From the NCBI RefSeq assembly GCF_002304005.1, contig NZ_MRCQ01000001.1:186001-250000 (forward strand): a stretch of 64,000 nt of DNA, given 5' to 3'. Position 1 is the stretch's first letter, and every line of letters starts with the position of its first letter. The notes beneath the pieces are model-generated. The model worked only from the letters and a program-made list of their open reading frames with translations, had not been told where the DNA came from and ran no database searches. This DNA comes from Flavobacterium sp. ACN6 (GTDB lineage Bacteria; Bacteroidota; Bacteroidia; Flavobacteriales; Flavobacteriaceae). The position numbers and the translations under genes were made by a program. This document shows, one piece after another, positions 50,097-59,832 of this stretch.

Positions 50097-51602
50097 TTAA
50101 AAGAAACCTAGTTTCTTTTTATCATAAGAAATCAGCATATTTTTAGTCTGACGGTATTGACTCAACATCATTTTGTGGTTTTCACGACCAATTCCAGATT
50201 GTTTGTAACCTCCAAATGGCGCGCCTGCAGGATACGAATGGTATTGGTTAATCCAAACACGACCTGACTGAATCGCTCTTGGAACCTGATAGATTTCGTG
50301 TGCATCTCTCGTCCAAACTCCCGCACCTAAGCCGTACATAGTATCGTTTGCAATTTCAATTGCTTCTTCTGTAGTTTTAAAAGTCGTAACAGCCAAAACG
50401 GGTCCGAAAATTTCTTCCTGAAAAATTCGCATTTTATTATGTCCTTTAAACAATGTTGGTTTAATGTAATAACCGCCTTCTAATTCGCCTCCCAATTTAT
50501 TTTCGTCACCTCCAGTTAAAAGTTCTGCACCTTCTTCTTTACCCAATTTAATGTACGACATGATTTTTTCTTTCTGCACAATTGAAGTCTGCGCACCAAT
50601 CATAGTCGATTTATCTAAAGGATTTCCAGCTACGATTGCTTCGGTTCTTTCGATAACTTTTTTAATAAACTTGTCGTAAATATCTTCATGAATTAATAAT
50701 CTGGATGGACATGTACAAATTTCACCTTGATTTAAAGCAAACAATACCGCACCCTCAACTGCTTTATCAAAGAAATCATCATCATGATCTGCAACAGACG
50801 GGAAGAAAATATTTGGAGATTTCCCTCCTAATTCCAAAGTAACCGGAATAATATTTTCGGTTGCGTACTGCATTACCAAACGTCCTGTAGTTGTTGAACC
50901 TGTAAATGCTGCTTTAGCCACTTTTTTGTTGGTTACTAACGGACGTCCCAATTCTGCCCCGAAACCATTTACAATATTCAGCACTCCCGGTGGAAGAAGA
51001 TCTCCAATTAATTCCATTAAAATGATAATAGAAACTGGTGTGCTTTCTGCCGGTTTCAAAACGATTGTATTTCCTGCTGCAAGCGCCGGAGCGATTTTCC
51101 AAACCGCCATTAAGATTGGGAAGTTCCACGGAATAATCTGCGCAACAACACCTAGAGGTTCGCTTAATGCGATGGAAACAGTTTGTGAATCCAGTTCGGC
51201 AATCGAACTTTCTTCGGCGCGGATTACGCCGGCAAAATATCTAAAATGATCTATTGCAAGCGGAATATCGGCTGCAAGTGTTTCGCGAATTGGTTTTCCG
51301 TTATCAATAGTTTCAACTGTTGCTATATACTCTAAATTGTCTTCAATTTTTTGTGCAATCTTATTTAGTATAATACTTCTTTCTGTAACAGAAGTTTTTC
51401 CCCACGTTTGAAATGCTTCATAAGCTTTATCTACAGCCAATTCTAAATCTTCTTTACTAGAATGTGCTGCTTTTGTAAATACTTTTCCATCTATTGGAGA
51501 AATAACATCAAAGTATTCTCCTTTAATTGGTGCTGTAAATTTTCCACCAATATAATTATCGTATTTTGCCTTAAATTCAGGTCTTTTTGCTGCGGTGCTC
51601 AT
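50097..51602 (-). CDS. Aldehyde dehydrogenase (ExaC/AldB-like)
   Basis: This NAD(P)-dependent aldehyde dehydrogenase has 501 residues. [32 protein letters not shown] binds the cofactor, FTGSTTTGR follows, the catalytic Glu is in [12 protein letters not shown] and the active-site cysteine is in [13 protein letters not shown] (near 305). [22 protein letters not shown] is the group's usual start, so I used ATG 51602; the open frame continues 27 codons upstream. Enzymes of this group oxidise acetaldehyde and related short aldehydes. It is followed by DUF779, with an AraC regulator beyond. Confidence 0.94.
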   Translation of the reverse strand: MSTAAKRPEFKAKYDNYIGGKFTAPIKGEYFDVISPIDGKVFTKAAHSSKEDLELAVDKAYEAFQTWGKTSVTERSIILNKIAQKIEDNLEYIATVETIDNGKPIRETLAADIPLAIDHFRYFAGVIRAEESSIAELDSQTVSIALSEPLGVVAQIIPWNFPILMAVWKIAPALAAGNTIVLKPAESTPVSIIILMELIGDLLPPGVLNIVNGFGAELGRPLVTNKKVAKAAFTGSTTTGRLVMQYATENIIPVTLELGGKSPNIFFPSVADHDDDFFDKAVEGAVLFALNQGEICTCPSRLLIHEDIYDKFIKKVIERTEAIVAGNPLDKSTMIGAQTSIVQKEKIMSYIKLGKEEGAELLTGGDENKLGGELEGGYYIKPTLFKGHNKMRIFQEEIFGPVLAVTTFKTTEEAIEIANDTMYGLGAGVWTRDAHEIYQVPRAIQSGRVWINQYHSYPAGAPFGGYKQSGIGRENHKMMLSQYRQTKNMLISYDKKKLGFF

Positions 51603-51625
51603 AATATTCTTTTTTTGATTTACAC

Positions 51626-51633
51626 CAAATTTA
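51626..51633 (-). promoter_or_regulatory. Promoter -7 box of the aldehyde dehydrogenase gene
   Basis: TAAATTTG on the minus strand fits TAnnTTTG, 24 bases before the ATG at 51602. It lies inside the longer open frame and so supports the shorter protein. Confidence 0.5.
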
Positions 51634-51839
51634 CCTTCATAATAAGAAACAGAATAGCACTTTTCGTTCATCTTGTAGCACAAAAATTACACATTCGATT
51701 TTTTTAGTCTTTTATAATAATTTATTAATAAAATTTTAATACATAAATTATCAAAAACTCAGTATAGAACGTTTTTTCACAGATAAAAAACAGCAAGAAA
51801 AAACCAAACATTTTTTTTCTTACTCCAAAGCGCAATCCT

Positions 51840-51847
51840 TATATTTG
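51840..51847 (+). promoter_or_regulatory. Promoter -7 box of pheT
   Basis: TATATTTG fits TAnnTTTG, 30 bases before the ATG at 51877. No leader peptide or T-box is seen. Confidence 0.5.
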
Positions 51848-51876
51848 TAACCTTACTTAAGAATAAAAAAGTTACA

Positions 51877-54297
51877 ATGAAAATATCTTACAACTGGTTA
51901 AAACAATTTATTAAAACAGATTGGACATCTGAGCAGACTTCAGAATTACTTACAGATCTTGGTTTGGAAGTTGAAGTTGTCGAAAAATACCAATCTATAA
52001 AAGGAGGATTAGAAGGAGTTGTTGTTGGACACGTTCTTACTTGCGAAAAACATCCCGATGCCGATAGATTGAATGTTACTACAGTTAATATTGGTTTAGA
52101 AGCTCCTGTACAAATTGTATGCGGCGCTGCAAACGTAGCTGCAGGACAAAAAGTACCAGTTGCTACAATAGGAACTATTTTGTACGATAAAGAGGGGGCA
52201 GAATTTACCATTAAAAAAGGAAAAATCCGCGGACAGGAAAGCCATGGAATGATCTGTGCTGAAGATGAATTAGGATTAGGAAATGGTCATGACGGAATTA
52301 TGGTTCTTGCTGATGATCTTGTTCCCGGAACTCCTGCTTCTGAAGTATTTCAAATTGCAAATGACGAAGTTTTTGAAATCGGATTAACACCAAACCGTGC
52401 CGATGCGATGAGTCATTATGGAACTGCTCGTGATTTAAGAGCTGGAATGCTGCAGCGTGGTGTAAACATAGAATTGATTACGCCTTCTGTAAGCAATTTT
52501 AGAGTAGATATGCGAACGCTTAAAATTGATGTAAATGTTGAAGATACTCATTTAGCGCCAAGATACTGCGGTGTAACTATTTCTGGAATTTCGGTTCATG
52601 AATCTCCAAGCTGGCTGCAAGATCGTTTAAAAGCTATTGGATTAACTCCAAAAAATAATATTGTTGACGTTACGAATTATGTTCTACATGAATTAGGACA
52701 GCCTTTACATGCTTTCGACGCTGCAAAAATCAACGGAAAAATCATTGTAAAAACAGTTGAAGAAGGAACTAAATTTGTTACTCTTGATGATGTTGAAAGA
52801 ACATTACACAAAGAAGACTTAATGATTTGCGACGAAAAAGGACCGCTTTGTATTGCGGGAGTTTTTGGAGGTAAAAAATCTGGAGTTTCTGAAGGTACTA
52901 CAACCATTTTTCTAGAAAGTGCTTATTTTGATCCGGTAAGTATTCGTAAAACAGCAAAAAGACATCAATTAAGTACAGATGCTTCTTTTAGATTTGAAAG
53001 AGGAATTGATCCAACGATTACAGAATATGCTTTAAAACGTGCAGCTCTTTTAATTCAGGAAGTAGCGGGCGGAAAAATTACTTCTGATGTTGTGGAAGTT
53101 TATCCTAAAAAAGTTGAAGATTTTTCTGTTTTATTGAATTTCAGCCATGTATCTAAAATTATCGGGCAGGAAATTTCAAAAGATACTATTAAAAAGATTT
53201 TAGTTTCTTTAGATATTAAAGTAAACAGCGTTTCTGATTCTGGTTTAGGCTTAACGATTCCAGCTTACCGTGTTGATGTACAGCGTGAAATTGATGTTAT
53301 CGAAGAAATCTTAAGAGTTTATGGTTACAACAACATTAATTTCTCAAAGAAATTCAATGCGACTGTAGCTAATTCTCCAAGAACTGAAGATTATAAAGTA
53401 CAAAATACAATTGCTTCTCAATTGAATTCTCAAGGTTTCCACGAAATGATGGCGAATTCATTGACAACGGCTGCTTACGCGAAATTATCGACTTCATTAA
53501 AAGAAGAACATAATGTTTCGATGTTGAATCCGTTGAGCAGTGATTTAGCAACACTTCGCCAGTCTTTATTGTTTTCTGGATTAGAAGCCGTTTCTTATAA
53601 CATTAATAGAAGAAATTCAGATTTGAAATTGTTCGAATTTGGAAAAACCTATCATAAATACTTAAACGGATTTGAAGAACACAAACACCTTTCTTTATTA
53701 ATTTCTGGAAACAGAAATAAAGAAAGCTGGGCAAGTCCTCAAAAAACAACAGATTTCTTCTTGTTGAAAGGATATGTAAAAGCAATTTTATCTCGTTTAG
53801 GAATTGAAAAGATTTCGAATGCGCCAGTTCACTCTGATATTTTCTCTGAAGGAACAGCGATTACGTATAACAATGATATTTTGGTTGAAATGGGTGTTAT
53901 TAAAAAGCCTATTTTGAAACATTTCGGCATCAAACAGGATGTTTATTACGCTGATTTTAACTGGGATTTGGTTTTAAAAATCATTACTGGAAAAATCAAG
54001 TATACTGAAATTCCTAAATATCCAGAAGTTCGCAGGGATTTAGCTTTACTAATTGACGAAAAAACTACGTACGAAAGTATTTTTAATTTGGCAAAACAAA
54101 CAGAAAAAGCACTTTTAAAAGACATTAATTTATTTGATGTTTATCAAGGTGATAAATTACCAGAAGGTAAAAAATCATACGCTTTGAGTTTTACCATTCA
54201 AGATAACAGCAAAACGCTGACCGATTCTCAAATTGATAAAATCATGTCTAAATTACAACAGACTTTTGAAACTGAGCTTGGTGCAGTTTTAAGATAA
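51877..54297 (+). CDS. pheT: Phenylalanyl-tRNA synthetase beta subunit
   Basis: PheT pairs with PheS (not in this window) to charge tRNA-Phe. It has 806 residues, full length. Domains in order are: B1 with MKISYNWLKQFI; the tRNA-binding OB fold (about 40-150, VVVGHVLTCEKHPDADRLNVTTVN); B3/B4 editing domain (about 210-400, YCGVTISGISVHESPSWLQDRL, then DASFRFERGIDP); B5 (about 410-480); the catalytic-like core; and the C-terminal ferredoxin-like anticodon-binding domain (about 710-806, YPEVRRDLALLIDEKTTYESIF). No truncation is seen. It ends in a strong terminator. Confidence 0.97.
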   Translation: MKISYNWLKQFIKTDWTSEQTSELLTDLGLEVEVVEKYQSIKGGLEGVVVGHVLTCEKHPDADRLNVTTVNIGLEAPVQIVCGAANVAAGQKVPVATIGTILYDKEGAEFTIKKGKIRGQESHGMICAEDELGLGNGHDGIMVLADDLVPGTPASEVFQIANDEVFEIGLTPNRADAMSHYGTARDLRAGMLQRGVNIELITPSVSNFRVDMRTLKIDVNVEDTHLAPRYCGVTISGISVHESPSWLQDRLKAIGLTPKNNIVDVTNYVLHELGQPLHAFDAAKINGKIIVKTVEEGTKFVTLDDVERTLHKEDLMICDEKGPLCIAGVFGGKKSGVSEGTTTIFLESAYFDPVSIRKTAKRHQLSTDASFRFERGIDPTITEYALKRAALLIQEVAGGKITSDVVEVYPKKVEDFSVLLNFSHVSKIIGQEISKDTIKKILVSLDIKVNSVSDSGLGLTIPAYRVDVQREIDVIEEILRVYGYNNINFSKKFNATVANSPRTEDYKVQNTIASQLNSQGFHEMMANSLTTAAYAKLSTSLKEEHNVSMLNPLSSDLATLRQSLLFSGLEAVSYNINRRNSDLKLFEFGKTYHKYLNGFEEHKHLSLLISGNRNKESWASPQKTTDFFLLKGYVKAILSRLGIEKISNAPVHSDIFSEGTAITYNNDILVEMGVIKKPILKHFGIKQDVYYADFNWDLVLKIITGKIKYTEIPKYPEVRRDLALLIDEKTTYESIFNLAKQTEKALLKDINLFDVYQGDKLPEGKKSYALSFTIQDNSKTLTDSQIDKIMSKLQQTFETELGAVLR

Positions 54298-54317
54298 GAA
54301 ATATGTTCCTTTAAAAT

Positions 54318-54357
54318 AAAAAACCCGACAGGTCTTGAAGATCTTGTCGGGTTTTTG
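54318..54357 (+). terminator. Intrinsic terminator after pheT
   Basis: AAAACCCGACA pairs with TGTCGGGTTTTT, with inner pairs GATCTT/GGTCTTG around a small loop. It lies 21 bases after the stop codon and is followed by a T run. Confidence 0.88.
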
Positions 54358-54400
54358 TTTTTTTTCTTGTTTCAGGTTTCAGGTTTCAAGTTTCTAACCT

Positions 54401-54450
54401 AAAAGCTTTGTGAACCTTTGCGGAAATTCTTAGTGCCCTTTGCGGTTAAA
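54401..54450. repeat. Degenerate CTTTGTG..CCTTTGCGG direct repeat
   Basis: Two copies of a unit of about 23 bases: CTTTGTGAACCTTTGCGG and CTTAGTGCCCTTTGCGG. I know this CTTTGTG-CCTTTGCGG sequence as a common intergenic repeat in Bacteroidota. It lies between pheT and the convergent muramidase gene. Confidence 0.5.
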
Positions 54451-54506
54451 TTTACTCAAAGCTGTAAATTTTTAATTTTTAATTCTCAATTTTTAATTAT
54501 AAATAT

Positions 54507-55331
54507 TCATTTAGAATATTTCTGATACGCTTTCATTAGCTTTTCATCATATTTATTGGTTTTGTAGGCTGGGCCATTATATTTTAAAGCAAAAGAAGCC
54601 CAGTTTTTATTTCTAAGAAGCGATATCAGATTGTTTTTTTCAAGGAATAAACCGAAAGCTTTAAGATGTTCACCTTCGTTCTGATTCATTTTTTCTACAA
54701 ATTCGTCGATACTTTTATAACCAATAGAAAGCGCATTAAACCCCATAATTTGAAACAATCCCCACGAAGCAGAACTATTTGCCGCATCTTTTATTTTTTT
54801 ATCCTGACCCAGATTTCTCGCTTTTTCCAAACGAGTATATTCTGCTGTTCCGCCGACGTAATGCTTTTTAGTATAGTTTTCGAATAAAATATCCTGATTA
54901 TTTGAATTCATAAACGATCTTGGATTGAAGCCTCTTTTCTCCAGTTCACGCCAAAAAATATGTCCTTCAAACAAAATCTTCGGGCGTCCATCAATTAGAA
55001 AACCTTTTCCGTTGCTTTCTACTTCGTTTACCGCTTTTACAACCGCCAATTCTAGATTAAATTGATTAGAAAAATCAATCAAATCTTGTTCTGAAAGTAA
55101 TTTAGTATTAGATGAAAAACCATTTTTACTTTTCTCCAAAAGTGACGACCAGGTTTTTAATCCCACTACACCATCGACAACGAGATTATTCTTAGATTGA
55201 AAATCTTTAATTGCTTTATCTGTTGCTGTTCCGAAATAATCGGAAACAATTACACTGTATTTTAATTTTGCCAAAAGCTCATTTAAATAATAAACTTCTG
55301 GAGACCTTACGCCTGCTTTTATCGTTCTCAT
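54507..55331 (-). CDS. N-acetylmuramidase with peptidoglycan-binding domain
   Basis: The protein has 274 residues and no signal peptide. Residues about 8-66 are a PG_binding_1 domain (SPEVYYLNELLAKLKYSVI, GTATDKAIKDFQSKNNLVVDGVVGLKTWSSLL). Residues about 90-270 are an N-acetylmuramidase domain (VKAVNEVESNGKGFLIDGRPKILFEGHIFWRELEKRGFNP, with a likely catalytic Glu, and NSSASWGLFQIMGFNALSIGY). Phage endolysins and cargo of injection devices share this build. The gene start overlaps the stop of the 717-residue gene by four bases (ATGA), so translation is coupled. Without a signal peptide it needs another route to the cell wall. Confidence 0.88.
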   Translation of the reverse strand: MRTIKAGVRSPEVYYLNELLAKLKYSVIVSDYFGTATDKAIKDFQSKNNLVVDGVVGLKTWSSLLEKSKNGFSSNTKLLSEQDLIDFSNQFNLELAVVKAVNEVESNGKGFLIDGRPKILFEGHIFWRELEKRGFNPRSFMNSNNQDILFENYTKKHYVGGTAEYTRLEKARNLGQDKKIKDAANSSASWGLFQIMGFNALSIGYKSIDEFVEKMNQNEGEHLKAFGLFLEKNNLISLLRNKNWASFALKYNGPAYKTNKYDEKLMKAYQKYSK

Positions 55332-57481
55332 GATTTTTTATTTATGGTGATTATGGATGCTTTTGAGAAATCAAAAACTTCATTTTTACTTCCAATTAGA
55401 TTATCATTTTTATCAAAATAGTTGACTTTATAAGAGATCAAAGTAGTATTGTTCGATGTGTTTTTTATAATAAAATTGAACAATATGGGAGTCGAAAATT
55501 CAGACTTTAAACGTTCCACAGCAAATTTGCTTCCCGTATCCTGAATGGTTAATTCAATTGTAATTCTGCTTGTAGAAGCTGTTTGGCCTTTTATCTGAAC
55601 TTGTATGTATCTGTTGTAGGCCGTGGACTGCGAAACGACCTGACTAAACTCGGAACTAATGTTTTCTATGTTTTCAAAATCAAAAAAAACATTCTTTAAC
55701 TCGCTGGAAGTATTTGGGTTAACTGCCGAAAAATCTAAAAGTTTAGTATCATTACTAATAAGCTGCGGATAATTTTTAAAGAAAATACTATTCAAATATA
55801 CTGCATTTTTACTGTAAACCAGCAAAATAGAATTGAGTTTACAATTTGAAATCGATTGGTTATTGATTTGTATTTTGTTTGTACTATTATCAATTAACGT
55901 TTCGAGAATTTCACCGATAGTCTGCTCGATATTCAATTCTATAATACTCGAATCTTTTATTTCCTTGTGTTTAAAATTGATATTGGCAAATTGGGTAATC
56001 GTATTATTTAAAGCATTAATCATAATACTGGCTTCAGACAAATTTTCGGTTGAAAGATTGAATAAAAAATGTTTTCCGTCCGTCGTAATATCCGATTGCT
56101 GTAGAAAATAATTCCCGCTTACTTCATATTCGGCTGAAATATCATTTGGAAATAAAAACTGCACTTTATCAAAATAATCTTCTGCCTCTCCATCAATAAA
56201 ATTATTTTGCAGTAAAGCGATTTTCAATTTGGCCAAATCAAAATCGGAAAAGTTCGGACCAATCGCAAACTGAAAACTGATTTTTGAGATTTCTTCGGCA
56301 GTTCCCGCGCCTTCTTCATACGCATGAAAAATGGTCGAAATACAAGGCTTCATCGTATTCAAATCTTTAGACAAACTGTAAACTTTTGCAATAAGCAGAA
56401 AAGTATTTGGCTGTACCATCGATTTATAAATCGAAAGTTTATTAAAATTAAAGCCCGTTACAAAAATCTGTTTGAACTGAGAAAAATCTTCATTTAGATT
56501 GAAAGGAATATTTACAAATCCGCCTCCAATAGTTTTGTACAAACTAATTGTTGGATCGGTACCAATTGGATAACTTAGTGTTTTATTGATTTTGAGCAGA
56601 AAAGTGCTTTTTACACATTCTTCCTGAACATCAGTCTTAATGCTGTTTTCCAGCTGAATTCCTGATATAACGGTCTTAGGCGGTACTTTTAAACCTAAAT
56701 CAGCTCTTACCATTAACGGACTGCTTATAAGCTTTGTTTTGGGCTGTAAAGTGGTTTTGGGCGAAGTCAGATCCTTTTTGACAATATCCTGGCTTCTTAA
56801 AATTGAAATATCTCTGGCAAAAAGAAAATTTTTCTTGATTTTAGAATATCCCTTAAAATCAAAAAAAAGATCAATATTACATTTCAAATCATTTAGGTTT
56901 GAAACTAAATTTAAGAATGCAATTTTTACAGCTTCGTCAATCAAATCAAACTGAATTTCTTGTGCTGCTGTATTTACGATTCCGTTTATTTTGACAAAAT
57001 CCCGATTTACTTTTAAGTTTAAAACCGCTTCCCTCAGATTTAAAGTAATACTTTTTTGATTGAACTGTAAAAGCTTGTTTTTGAGACTGTATCTCAAAGT
57101 TACTTTTCCAAGAAGTCCTCCTTTATTTCCTGACCTATCTGGAATATTTTCATAATAAAAAACAGTTCCATTACTCGGTTCCAGTTCCACGTCTGGAAAA
57201 AATAAAGTGATTTCATTTTTAAAATAATCCTTAAAGAAATCATTCTCCGTAACAGCATTATTCCCTTCAATTAGAGGTAAATAATTCTCTAACGGAAAAG
57301 TTACTAAGATTGGTTTTATATCAATAGAATGAATTATGGGATGCTCAATTACCCTAAATTCATTTTCCCTTTTAACTGTTGCTGCGGTAAAAACCGTACT
57401 AGGTTTGGCGGGCTCGAGATTAAATCGGTTTATAGGAACTAATTTGGTTCCTTCGAGTTTAAATGTATTTAAATCTGGCAT
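55328..57481 (-). CDS. Large beta-rich protein of unknown function, 717 residues
   Basis: I do not recognise this protein. It has no signal peptide, no membrane segment and no catalytic motif. It starts MPDLNTFKLEGTKLVPINRF and consists of many beta strands with Asn-, Ile- and Lys-rich stretches. The C-terminal 150 residues (YNRYIQVQIKGQTASTSRITIELTIQ, then FNFIIKNTSNNTTLISYKVNYFDKNDNLIGSKNEVFDF) look like immunoglobulin-like strands. It lies between the 671-residue gene and the muramidase gene, all minus strand, sharing ATGA with the latter. A hairpin lies before it at 57515-57541. Confidence 0.75.
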   Translation of the reverse strand: MPDLNTFKLEGTKLVPINRFNLEPAKPSTVFTAATVKRENEFRVIEHPIIHSIDIKPILVTFPLENYLPLIEGNNAVTENDFFKDYFKNEITLFFPDVELEPSNGTVFYYENIPDRSGNKGGLLGKVTLRYSLKNKLLQFNQKSITLNLREAVLNLKVNRDFVKINGIVNTAAQEIQFDLIDEAVKIAFLNLVSNLNDLKCNIDLFFDFKGYSKIKKNFLFARDISILRSQDIVKKDLTSPKTTLQPKTKLISSPLMVRADLGLKVPPKTVISGIQLENSIKTDVQEECVKSTFLLKINKTLSYPIGTDPTISLYKTIGGGFVNIPFNLNEDFSQFKQIFVTGFNFNKLSIYKSMVQPNTFLLIAKVYSLSKDLNTMKPCISTIFHAYEEGAGTAEEISKISFQFAIGPNFSDFDLAKLKIALLQNNFIDGEAEDYFDKVQFLFPNDISAEYEVSGNYFLQQSDITTDGKHFLFNLSTENLSEASIMINALNNTITQFANINFKHKEIKDSSIIELNIEQTIGEILETLIDNSTNKIQINNQSISNCKLNSILLVYSKNAVYLNSIFFKNYPQLISNDTKLLDFSAVNPNTSSELKNVFFDFENIENISSEFSQVVSQSTAYNRYIQVQIKGQTASTSRITIELTIQDTGSKFAVERLKSEFSTPILFNFIIKNTSNNTTLISYKVNYFDKNDNLIGSKNEVFDFSKASIITINKKS

Positions 57482-57514
57482 GGTGTTTTGGTTTAATGAT
57501 TACTGACTTATGAA

Positions 57515-57541
57515 ACAAAAGGGACATTACGTCCCTTTTGT
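57515..57541 (-). terminator. Hairpin between the 671- and 717-residue genes
   Basis: ACAAAAGGGAC pairs perfectly with GTCCCTTTTGT around ATTAC. On the minus strand it ends in TTTTGTTTC, so it could stop only some of the polymerases. It lies 18 bases after the stop of the first gene. Such a site would make more message for the first gene than for those that follow; this is inferred. Confidence 0.55.
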
Positions 57542-57558
57542 AAAATATCTCAAAAAAA

Positions 57559-59574
57559 TTATTCCATAAATGGAGCTCTGATTTTCTCGATATCCGCATT
57601 TTGAGTGTCTGTTCCTGTTGGAATTTCAAACAAAACGTCTCCTTCTTGATAATCAATTTTGATATAATCTGTTGAAATAGAAACCTTTTTGGATTTCTTG
57701 CCAATTTTGCCGGCGCAAGTATATTTCACTTTATACTCGGTAGGTTTAATGGTGTAATCCAACTCATACCACGCTCTGTACGGAATGGCATCTTCGAAAT
57801 TATCAACGTTAAATTTGAATTTTTTAGAAGGCATTTTATCGACTTTTAACGTTACTTCAAGTGTGTCGCAATCGTAAAGTTCTTCTGTAGACAAAGTGTA
57901 ATTGATCATGTTTTGAATAGGAAGCGGTACGAATATTTTTGTCCCTTCAAATTCAAACTCTCTGGTGGTATCTTTTAGCTTGATCCTCTTATCTTTCTCG
58001 TACATTACTTCCTGACGAACTTTAATTTTGGTTGAACCATTATTTTTGACAAAATCAAATACAAAAGCATTCTTTTCTTTTGATTTATCATTCCAGGTTG
58101 CAGGGAAAATCGCATCGATTTCTTTACCCGATCTGCTGGTATTTTTTACGTACGGAGTTCCTTCTGGAGCAATCATTCTACCAGAACTTTTCCAGATTAA
58201 CTTGCCTTTAGAATCTGGATATCCAACTTCTATAGAAACCTGACTTACCGGACTGTCATTGACAATATCGCTGTCTTTATCCAGTTTAATCAAACCACCA
58301 TTTAAAGATGCGACCACCTGAACTTTAGAAAAATCTTCATCCAACTGAATTTCAGTAATATAATTTTTCAAATCGGCTTTTGCTTCTGCACCAGACTTTA
58401 AAGTCAAAGGCGTAAGATTCCCGCTGATTTTTGAATCTAAAACCTGAATGGCTGAGAATTTAATTTCATCTGTAAATTTGACCGCACGAATCTGACTTCC
58501 AGACTTCAGATTCATTCCTACGCTTCCAAGTCCCATAAACAATCTGAAGAATCCATTTGGTTTTTCTGGAGACGATACTGGCGTAAATTGTTTTTCAGGC
58601 GCATCAAATATTTGTTTTTTAACCATTTCAAAAGCAAATTCTCTCTGTTTTTGCAGCAGCGAATCTTCAACCTTTTTCTTTTCTTCATTTGAGAATTGTT
58701 CATCTGTAATTACTTCACTGGTAATCCCACCTTCTGTAAGTATTTTTTCGTATTCGTGTTCCCAGTTTAAATCCACAAATGACCAGCTTACGCTTGTTTT
58801 AGCAGAAAAGTAAGTATGTACTTTTTTAACGTCAATTGTTGTTTTAATAATGGTACTTGGCATATAGGCTTTGTACTTAATATTGTTTTCTACCACAAGA
58901 TTGTTGCTTCCAATTTCTAGTGCATTTTTTACCAGCGAAGCGCTGTTTCTTCCCATTAATACAGAAAGCGCATTATCTCCTAATCCGAAAGTTGTTCCCG
59001 CTCCTTCGCCCTGAATATTAAACGTCCAAGGATTTGCGCCGCCAAACGGATTATTTGGTGATTTTTCGCCCACAACATGCATGGCAATATTATTCTGTGT
59101 TAATTGAATTGGTCGAACATTAGTCGAATTAAAATCTTTATCAACACCAATTAAGAAAGAAAACAAACCAAAAAGTGTTGATTTTCTGTGGTTTTTGTAA
59201 TCACTGTTGAGTCTTACCTTTAATTTGTCAATAGCTTTTTTCAATAAAGCTTCAGGCAGATCTATGGTACTAGTCAAGGTAGTATACGCTCCAGCTTCCT
59301 CTTCCAGACCTTCGGCACCAATTACAGTTGAAGAATCTCCTTCTGATTTAAATACCTGCATGGCAAATTTAAATCTTCCGTCAGGGTGTTTTGAAAGTCT
59401 TGGGTACTTTGGATAATAATAAAACTGCATTGGCAGCCCAGCATCTCTTAATAAGATATTGTTAGGATCTGGTGAAAAAAGAACTGCGAAATCTGCTCCA
59501 TCTTCTTTTTCTAAAAGAATTTCTACTGTTCCGGCTCCTGCATGAGGATAACCTAGGGGTGTTGGTTGTGACAT
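57559..59574 (-). CDS. Large beta-rich protein of unknown function, 671 residues
   Basis: I do not recognise this protein. It opens MSQPTPLGYPHAGAGTVEIL with no signal peptide. Features seen: ADFAVLFSPDPNNILLRDAGLPMQFYYYPKYPRLSKHP (about 28-65); an asparagine-rich region near residues 170-240 with FGGANPWTFNIQGEGAG; a helical Glu/Lys segment (about 280-320, QFSNEEKKKVEDSLLQKQREFAFEMVKKQIFD); and a beta-rich C-terminal half with Lys/Asp-rich strands. There is no membrane segment and no catalytic motif. It is first of three genes ending in a muramidase, facing a two-component system operon. It might be structural, but that is only a guess from size and context. Confidence 0.75.
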   Translation of the reverse strand: MSQPTPLGYPHAGAGTVEILLEKEDGADFAVLFSPDPNNILLRDAGLPMQFYYYPKYPRLSKHPDGRFKFAMQVFKSEGDSSTVIGAEGLEEEAGAYTTLTSTIDLPEALLKKAIDKLKVRLNSDYKNHRKSTLFGLFSFLIGVDKDFNSTNVRPIQLTQNNIAMHVVGEKSPNNPFGGANPWTFNIQGEGAGTTFGLGDNALSVLMGRNSASLVKNALEIGSNNLVVENNIKYKAYMPSTIIKTTIDVKKVHTYFSAKTSVSWSFVDLNWEHEYEKILTEGGITSEVITDEQFSNEEKKKVEDSLLQKQREFAFEMVKKQIFDAPEKQFTPVSSPEKPNGFFRLFMGLGSVGMNLKSGSQIRAVKFTDEIKFSAIQVLDSKISGNLTPLTLKSGAEAKADLKNYITEIQLDEDFSKVQVVASLNGGLIKLDKDSDIVNDSPVSQVSIEVGYPDSKGKLIWKSSGRMIAPEGTPYVKNTSRSGKEIDAIFPATWNDKSKEKNAFVFDFVKNNGSTKIKVRQEVMYEKDKRIKLKDTTREFEFEGTKIFVPLPIQNMINYTLSTEELYDCDTLEVTLKVDKMPSKKFKFNVDNFEDAIPYRAWYELDYTIKPTEYKVKYTCAGKIGKKSKKVSISTDYIKIDYQEGDVLFEIPTGTDTQNADIEKIRAPFME

Positions 59575-59741
59575 AATTTAAAAATTTTAGTTAATTACTT
59601 AATGAGGTTTACATTTTTGAATGCCCGTTTTGACATGAAAACTGACGATGTAAAATTCAATTTTTATAAATTATTATGTAACAGCACTTTAACCCATTTT
59701 TTTAAATAAATTTACCTAATCAAAAAAGGGTGAATTTCCCC

Positions 59742-59772
59742 TTGTTCAAACTTGAGGTTTGAGATAATTTTG
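59742..59772 (+). promoter_or_regulatory. Promoter of the 143-residue protein / kinase operon
   Basis: TTG at 59742-59744 and TAATTTTG at 59765-59772 are 20 bases apart, a good match to the Bacteroidota consensus. Transcription would start near 59777, about 55 bases before the ATG at 59833. I saw no matching box for the minus-strand gene in the same 258-bp gap. Confidence 0.6.
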
Positions 59773-59832
59773 TCTTCAACAGAATTCAAAATACTGTTAA
59801 CTAAACCCTTAACCAATAAATCAATAATAATC

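Noticed and set aside
51603..51683. N-terminal extension of the aldehyde dehydrogenase
   Set aside because: The family start [10 protein letters not shown] is downstream, and a promoter box at 51626-51633 lies within the extension.
54507..59574. Prophage or contractile tail/type VI secretion cluster
   Set aside because: The muramidase resembles endolysins, but no terminase, portal, capsid, sheath, tube, baseplate, ClpV or integrase is found. I kept it as an unknown module.
59752..59832. Longer N-terminus for the 143-residue protein
   Set aside because: The extension overlaps a good TTG-N20-TAATTTTG promoter and its sequence is not protein-like, so the start was set at 59833.
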